Positions 22,099-25,570 of a stretch of DNA of 25,570 bases are shown here, in pieces. How positions within the stretch are numbered: the first letter of the stretch is position 1; every line of letters starts with the position of its first letter. Made by a program: the position numbers and the translations under genes. Origin of the DNA: Wenzhouxiangella sp. (GTDB lineage Bacteria > Pseudomonadota > Gammaproteobacteria > Xanthomonadales > Wenzhouxiangellaceae); NCBI GenBank assembly GCA_021767625.1, contig JAASTB010000006.1, forward strand, positions 1-25,570, written 5' to 3'. The notes under the pieces are model-generated. The model was not told the DNA's origin, did no database searches, and saw nothing but the letters and a program-made list of their open reading frames with translations.

Positions 22099-24519
22099 AT
22101 GTCAAAAAATCTGCTGATTGTCGAATCGCCGGCCAAGGCGACCACCATCAACAAGTACCTGGGGCCCGACTTCAAGGTACTGGCCTCCTACGGGCACGTG
22201 CGCGACCTGGTGCCCAAGGAGGGCGCGGTCGACCCCGAGCACGGCTTCGCCATGCGCTACGACATCATCGAGCGCAACAAGAAGCACGTCGACAAGATCG
22301 TCTCGGAGGCCAAGAAGGCCGATGCGGTCTATCTCGCGACCGACCTCGACCGCGAGGGTGAGGCCATCTCCTGGCATATTGCCGAGATTCTCAAGCAACG
22401 CGGCGTCAACTCCGGCAAACCGGTCAAGCGCGTGGTGTTCTCCGAGATCACCGAGCGGGCCATCAAGAAAGCGCTCGAGGAGCCCCGCGACCTGGCCGAT
22501 TCCCTGGTCGACGCGCAGCAGGCGCGCCGGGCCCTCGACTACCTTGTGGGCTTCAACCTCTCGCCGCTGCTGTGGAAAAAGGTGCGCCGGGGCCTGTCGG
22601 CCGGCCGCGTGCAGTCGCCGGCCCTGCGCATGATCGTCGAGCGCGAGGAAGAGATCGAGAAGTTCGACCCGCAGGAATACTGGACCATCGAGGCCGACCT
22701 GGGCGAAAACGAGGACGAAGCCTTCGGCGCCAACCTGGTCAAGCTCGACGGCAACAAGCTCGAGCAGTTCGACATCAACAACGAGACCCGGGCCACAGAA
22801 CTCAAACAGCAGATCGAGGAAGCCGCCGGCGGGCGCTTCAAGGTCGCGCGGGTCAAGAAGAGCCAGCGCCGGCGCCGCCCGCAGCCGCCGTTCATCACCT
22901 CCACGCTGCAGCAGGAAGCCGCTCGGCGCCTGCGCTTCACGACGCAGCGCACCATGCGCATCGCCCAGCAGCTCTACGAGGGCATCGACACCGGCGGCGG
23001 CAACCAGGGCTTGATCACCTACATGCGAACCGACTCGGTCTCGCTGGCCGGCGAGGCGATCAACGAGATCCGCCAGACCATCGCCTCGGAGTTCGGGGAG
23101 AAGCTCGCGCCGGAGAAGCCCAACTTCTACCAGTCGAAGTCGAAGAACGCCCAGGAGGCCCACGAGGCCATCCGGCCGACCTCGGCGAAGCTCACGCCGA
23201 TCAAGCTCAGGAACCACCTCAGCGACGACCAGTACCGGCTCTACGAGCTGATCTGGAACCGCGCGGTGGCCAGCCAGATGATCCCGGCCGTCTACGACAC
23301 CGTCAGCGCCGAGTTCGACGTCGGCAACACCACGTTCCGCGCCTCGGGCTCGACCCTGATCGAACCCGGCTTCCTGAAGGTCTACCGGGATTCGCGCGCC
23401 GAACAGGACACGCGCCTGCCGGAAATCAACGAGGGCGACGAGATCCCGCTGATCGCGGTGCGCCCGGAACAGCACTTCACCGAGCCGCCGCCGCGCTACT
23501 CCGAAGCCAGCCTGGTCAAAGCGCTGGAAGAGTACGGCATCGGACGACCTTCGACCTACGCCTCGATCATCCAGACGCTCAAGGATCGCGAGTACGTCGA
23601 ACTCGACAACCGTCGATTCATCCCGACCTCCACCGGGCTGGTGGTCGCGAAATTCCTGGCGCAGCATTTCGACCGCTACGTCGACTACGACTTTACCGCC
23701 CGGCTCGAGGACGAACTCGACGCCATCTCGCGCGGCGAACACGACTGGGTCCCGCTGCTGGAGGAGTTCTGGCAACCGTTCATCGACCGGGTCAAGGAAA
23801 AGGACGAAACGGTCAGCCGCAAGGAAGCACAGCAGGCGCGAGAACTGGGCAATGACCCGAAGACGGGCAAACCGGTCATCGTGCGCCTCGGGCGCTACGG
23901 ACCGTTCGCCCAGATCGGCAGCGCCGAAGACGAGGAAAAGCCCCAGTTCGCCGGTTTGCGCCCGGGTCAGAAGATGGACAAGATCACGCTCGAGGAGGCG
24001 CTGGAGCTGTTCAAGCTGCCGCGCAACCTCGGCGAGACGCCCGAAGGCGAGCCGGTGCAGGCCAACATCGGCCGCTTCGGCCCCTACATCCGCTACGGCC
24101 AGCGCAACTTTGTCTCGCTCAAGGAACACGACCCGCACGAAGTCACGCTGGAACAGGCCCTGGAACTGGTGGCCGAGCACAAGCAGCGGATGAAGGAACG
24201 CATCATCCAGGAGTTTTCCGACGAGGGCATCCAGGTACTCAAGGGTCGCTACGGCCCCTTCGTGACCGACGGCAAGCGCAACGCCAGCGTGCCGAAGGAC
24301 CAGGAGCCCGAGAAGCTGACCCTCGAGGAGTGCCAGAAGATGCTGGCCGAGGCGCCGCCCAAGGGCCGCCGCGGCAAATTCGGCAAGAAGAAGGCCGGCG
24401 GCAAGAAGACCGGCAAGAAGAAATCCTCGAAGAAGAAAGCATCCAAGAAAAAGGCCGGCAAGAAGAAAGCTTCGAAGAAGAAAAAGAAGAAGGCCGCGAA
24501 GAAGAAAGCATCGGCCTGA
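22099..24519 (+). CDS. topA: DNA topoisomerase I, type IA, with lysine-rich C-terminal tail
   Basis: An 806-residue type IA topoisomerase that relaxes negative supercoils through a 5'-phosphotyrosine link. The TOPRIM domain starts the protein (KNLLIVESPAKA, then LATDLDREGEAISWHI with the DxD metal site). VQSPALRMIVERE and GLITYMRTDS follow, with catalytic Tyr308. Three C-terminal topoisomerase repeats are visible: GRYGPFAQIG, GRFGPYIRYG and GRYGPFVTDG. No CxxC zinc-finger pairs are seen; the only cysteine in the last 200 residues is in EECQKM. Residues 755-806 are a basic tail with 28 lysines in 52 positions, built from KKK-plus-two-residue units. Such tails replace zinc fingers for DNA binding in several high-GC lineages. 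The start ATG 22099 gives the canonical N-terminus. Confidence 0.97.
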   Translation: MSKNLLIVESPAKATTINKYLGPDFKVLASYGHVRDLVPKEGAVDPEHGFAMRYDIIERNKKHVDKIVSEAKKADAVYLATDLDREGEAISWHIAEILKQRGVNSGKPVKRVVFSEITERAIKKALEEPRDLADSLVDAQQARRALDYLVGFNLSPLLWKKVRRGLSAGRVQSPALRMIVEREEEIEKFDPQEYWTIEADLGENEDEAFGANLVKLDGNKLEQFDINNETRATELKQQIEEAAGGRFKVARVKKSQRRRRPQPPFITSTLQQEAARRLRFTTQRTMRIAQQLYEGIDTGGGNQGLITYMRTDSVSLAGEAINEIRQTIASEFGEKLAPEKPNFYQSKSKNAQEAHEAIRPTSAKLTPIKLRNHLSDDQYRLYELIWNRAVASQMIPAVYDTVSAEFDVGNTTFRASGSTLIEPGFLKVYRDSRAEQDTRLPEINEGDEIPLIAVRPEQHFTEPPPRYSEASLVKALEEYGIGRPSTYASIIQTLKDREYVELDNRRFIPTSTGLVVAKFLAQHFDRYVDYDFTARLEDELDAISRGEHDWVPLLEEFWQPFIDRVKEKDETVSRKEAQQARELGNDPKTGKPVIVRLGRYGPFAQIGSAEDEEKPQFAGLRPGQKMDKITLEEALELFKLPRNLGETPEGEPVQANIGRFGPYIRYGQRNFVSLKEHDPHEVTLEQALELVAEHKQRMKERIIQEFSDEGIQVLKGRYGPFVTDGKRNASVPKDQEPEKLTLEECQKMLAEAPPKGRRGKFGKKKAGGKKTGKKKSSKKKASKKKAGKKKASKKKKKKAAKKKASA

Positions 24520-24531
24520 TCGGGCCGCGTA

Positions 24532-24553
24532 GGTCGGGGTCGCATCCCCGACC
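24532..24553 (+). repeat. REP-like hairpin between topA and hemF
   Basis: GGTCGGGG and CCCCGACC form a perfect 8-bp stem around a 6-base loop, 12 bases after the topA stop. There is no T-run. The form (GTAGGTCGGG ... CCCGAC) resembles REP-type palindromes dispersed in many high-GC gammaproteobacteria, so it may serve as a transcript-end hairpin or a repeat element. Confidence 0.55.
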
Positions 24554-24604
24554 GACAAGGAATCGGCCCTGTTCACATTGCACGACGCGTATTCGCCATC
24601 TGAA

Positions 24605-25519
24605 ATGACTACCTACACCGAATCCAGCGTCGAAGAGGTCAAGGCGTACCTCCTCGATCTGCAGGACCGCCTTTGCGGTGCGTTCGAGGCAAGCGACGGC
24701 CGTGTGCGCTTCCACGAGGACGCCTGGGAACGCCCCGAGGGCGGTGGCGGTCGCACGCGGGTCATCCAGGACGGGGCAGTCTTCGAGAAGGGTGGCGTCA
24801 ACTTCTCCCATGTCCACGGCGCCGAACTGCCGGCCGCGGCCAGCGCACGGCGGCCGGAACTAGCCGGGCGCTCCTTCCAGGCACTCGGCGTGTCGGTGGT
24901 GATGCACCCGGTCAATCCCTACGTGCCGACCAGTCACGCCAACGTGCGCTTCTTCATCGCCGAGAAGGAAGGCGAACCGCCGGTGTGGTGGTTCGGCGGC
25001 GGCTTCGACCTGACGCCCTACTACCCCTTCGACGAGGACTGCCGGTTCTGGCACGAGACCGCCCGCGACCTGTGCGCACCCTTCGGCGACGGAGTCTATG
25101 CCGAGCACAAGCGCTGGTGCGACGAGTATTTCTACCTCAAGCACCGCGCCGAAACGCGCGGCATCGGTGGGCTGTTCTTCGACGACCTCAATGCCTGGGA
25201 CTTCGAGACCTGCTTCGCCTACATGCGCGCGGTGGGCGACGGCTACCTCGCCGCCTACCGCCCCATCGTCGAGAAGCGCAAAGGCCACGACTACGGCGAA
25301 CGCGAAGTCGACTTCCAGCGCTACCGGCGCGGTCGCTACGTCGAGTTCAACCTGGTCTATGACCGCGGCACGCTCTTCGGCCTGCAGTCCGGCGGGCGCA
25401 CCGAGTCCATCCTGATGAGCCTGCCGGCCGTGGCGCACTGGCGCTACGACTGGCAACCCGAACCCGCCTCGCCCGAGGCACGGCTGCCCGAGTACCTGCA
25501 GGCGCGGGACTGGGTGTAG
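24605..25519 (+). CDS. hemF: Oxygen-dependent coproporphyrinogen-III oxidase
   Basis: A 304-residue enzyme that decarboxylates coproporphyrinogen III to protoporphyrinogen IX with O2 in haem synthesis. It is nearly colinear with Escherichia coli HemF (299). The signatures GGGGRTRVI, GVNFSHVHG, HPVNPYVPTSHANVRFF, WWFGGGFDLTPYYP, RGIGGLFFDDLN and GRYVEFNLVYDRGTLFGL are all present. The four conserved histidines implicated in activity correspond to His101, His111, His150 and His180. The C-terminus RDWV is identical to the enteric protein. ATG 24605 is chosen because an upstream in-frame TTG (24578) adds nine residues without family support; the Shine-Dalgarno is poor. It follows topA by 85 bases and a REP-like hairpin. 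Confidence 0.98.
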   Translation: MTTYTESSVEEVKAYLLDLQDRLCGAFEASDGRVRFHEDAWERPEGGGGRTRVIQDGAVFEKGGVNFSHVHGAELPAAASARRPELAGRSFQALGVSVVMHPVNPYVPTSHANVRFFIAEKEGEPPVWWFGGGFDLTPYYPFDEDCRFWHETARDLCAPFGDGVYAEHKRWCDEYFYLKHRAETRGIGGLFFDDLNAWDFETCFAYMRAVGDGYLAAYRPIVEKRKGHDYGEREVDFQRYRRGRYVEFNLVYDRGTLFGLQSGGRTESILMSLPAVAHWRYDWQPEPASPEARLPEYLQARDWV

Positions 25520-25528
25520 GGGCCGGCG

Positions 25529-25548
25529 GCTGGCGCCGCCGCGCCAGC
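25529..25548. terminator. GC-rich hairpin after hemF
   Basis: GCTGGCGC and GCGCCAGC form an 8-bp stem with a 4-base loop, 10 bases after the hemF stop, with no T-run. It is placed where a transcript end is expected. What follows to the window edge (25549-25570) is too short to call; a minus-strand stop at 25553-25555 is possible. Confidence 0.45.
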
Positions 25549-25570
25549 GGCCTCACCCGGCCGTCTCGAC

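Noticed and set aside
24391..24516. AAG-rich repeats as a CRISPR or satellite array
   Set aside because: They are codons for the lysine tail of TopA, in frame to the stop, with no spacers.
22102..24576. An 824-codon open frame on the minus strand
   Set aside because: It mirrors topA codon for codon; topA has full domain structure and catalytic residues. The Leu/Phe-rich start of the mirror is only the complement of the lysine codons.
24578..24604. Upstream TTG start for hemF
   Set aside because: The nine added residues have no counterpart in HemF, and ATG 24605 gives the normal length.

Overview
The window reads as ordinary chromosome from a high-GC, aerobic gammaproteobacterium. Supporting signs are a complete glnA-ntrB-ntrC set with a sigma-54 type promoter, an HtrB/LpxL-type lipid A acyltransferase, several lipoprotein and Sec signal peptides, oxygen-dependent HemF, and the gene order rsmB-fmt-def / LysM-dprA-smg, which is typical of gammaproteobacteria such as Pseudomonas. 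NtrYX beside trkA and a TopA with a lysine-rich tail suggest a lineage near Xanthomonadales/Wenzhouxiangella rather than enterics; that placement is inference. I found 24 protein genes, one of them cut by the window edge. I found no tRNA, rRNA, CRISPR, insertion sequence or phage gene, and no stretch over 300 bases without a gene.

Region 1 (1-6231) is nitrogen assimilation. A partial M14 metallopeptidase (minus) diverges from a PEBP/YbhB-type protein. Then come a leader with stacked palindromes and a near-consensus sigma-54 promoter, glnA with its adenylylation tyrosine, a DUF4124 exported protein, ntrB and ntrC. NtrB senses nitrogen status and phosphorylates NtrC. NtrC has an intact GAFTGA loop and can drive the sigma-54 promoter in front of glnA, so the whole loop is encoded here.

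Region 2 (6232-9334) is a mixed interval: a small lipoprotein, D-aminoacyl-tRNA deacylase, an unrecognised exported cysteine-containing protein, a lipid A acyltransferase-like protein, a small TPR protein, and a 113-bp palindromic intergenic element.

Region 3 (9335-19018, all minus) is a compact eight-gene run: def, fmt, rsmB, a DUF4390 protein, ntrY, ntrX, trkA, trkH. It joins protein maturation and initiation, rRNA methylation, a second Ntr-type two-component system and the Trk potassium transporter. The NtrX-like regulator has lost GAFTGA, so it probably acts without sigma-54.

Region 4 (19019-25570, all plus) starts from a divergent AT-rich promoter region and holds a LysM protein, dprA, smg, topA and hemF. 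TopA has no visible zinc fingers and ends in a KKK-repeat basic tail. No clearly new multi-gene system is evident. The best leads are the NtrX without GAFTGA inside a potassium/translation operon, the TopA tail, the glnA leader, the palindromic element and two unrecognised envelope proteins.
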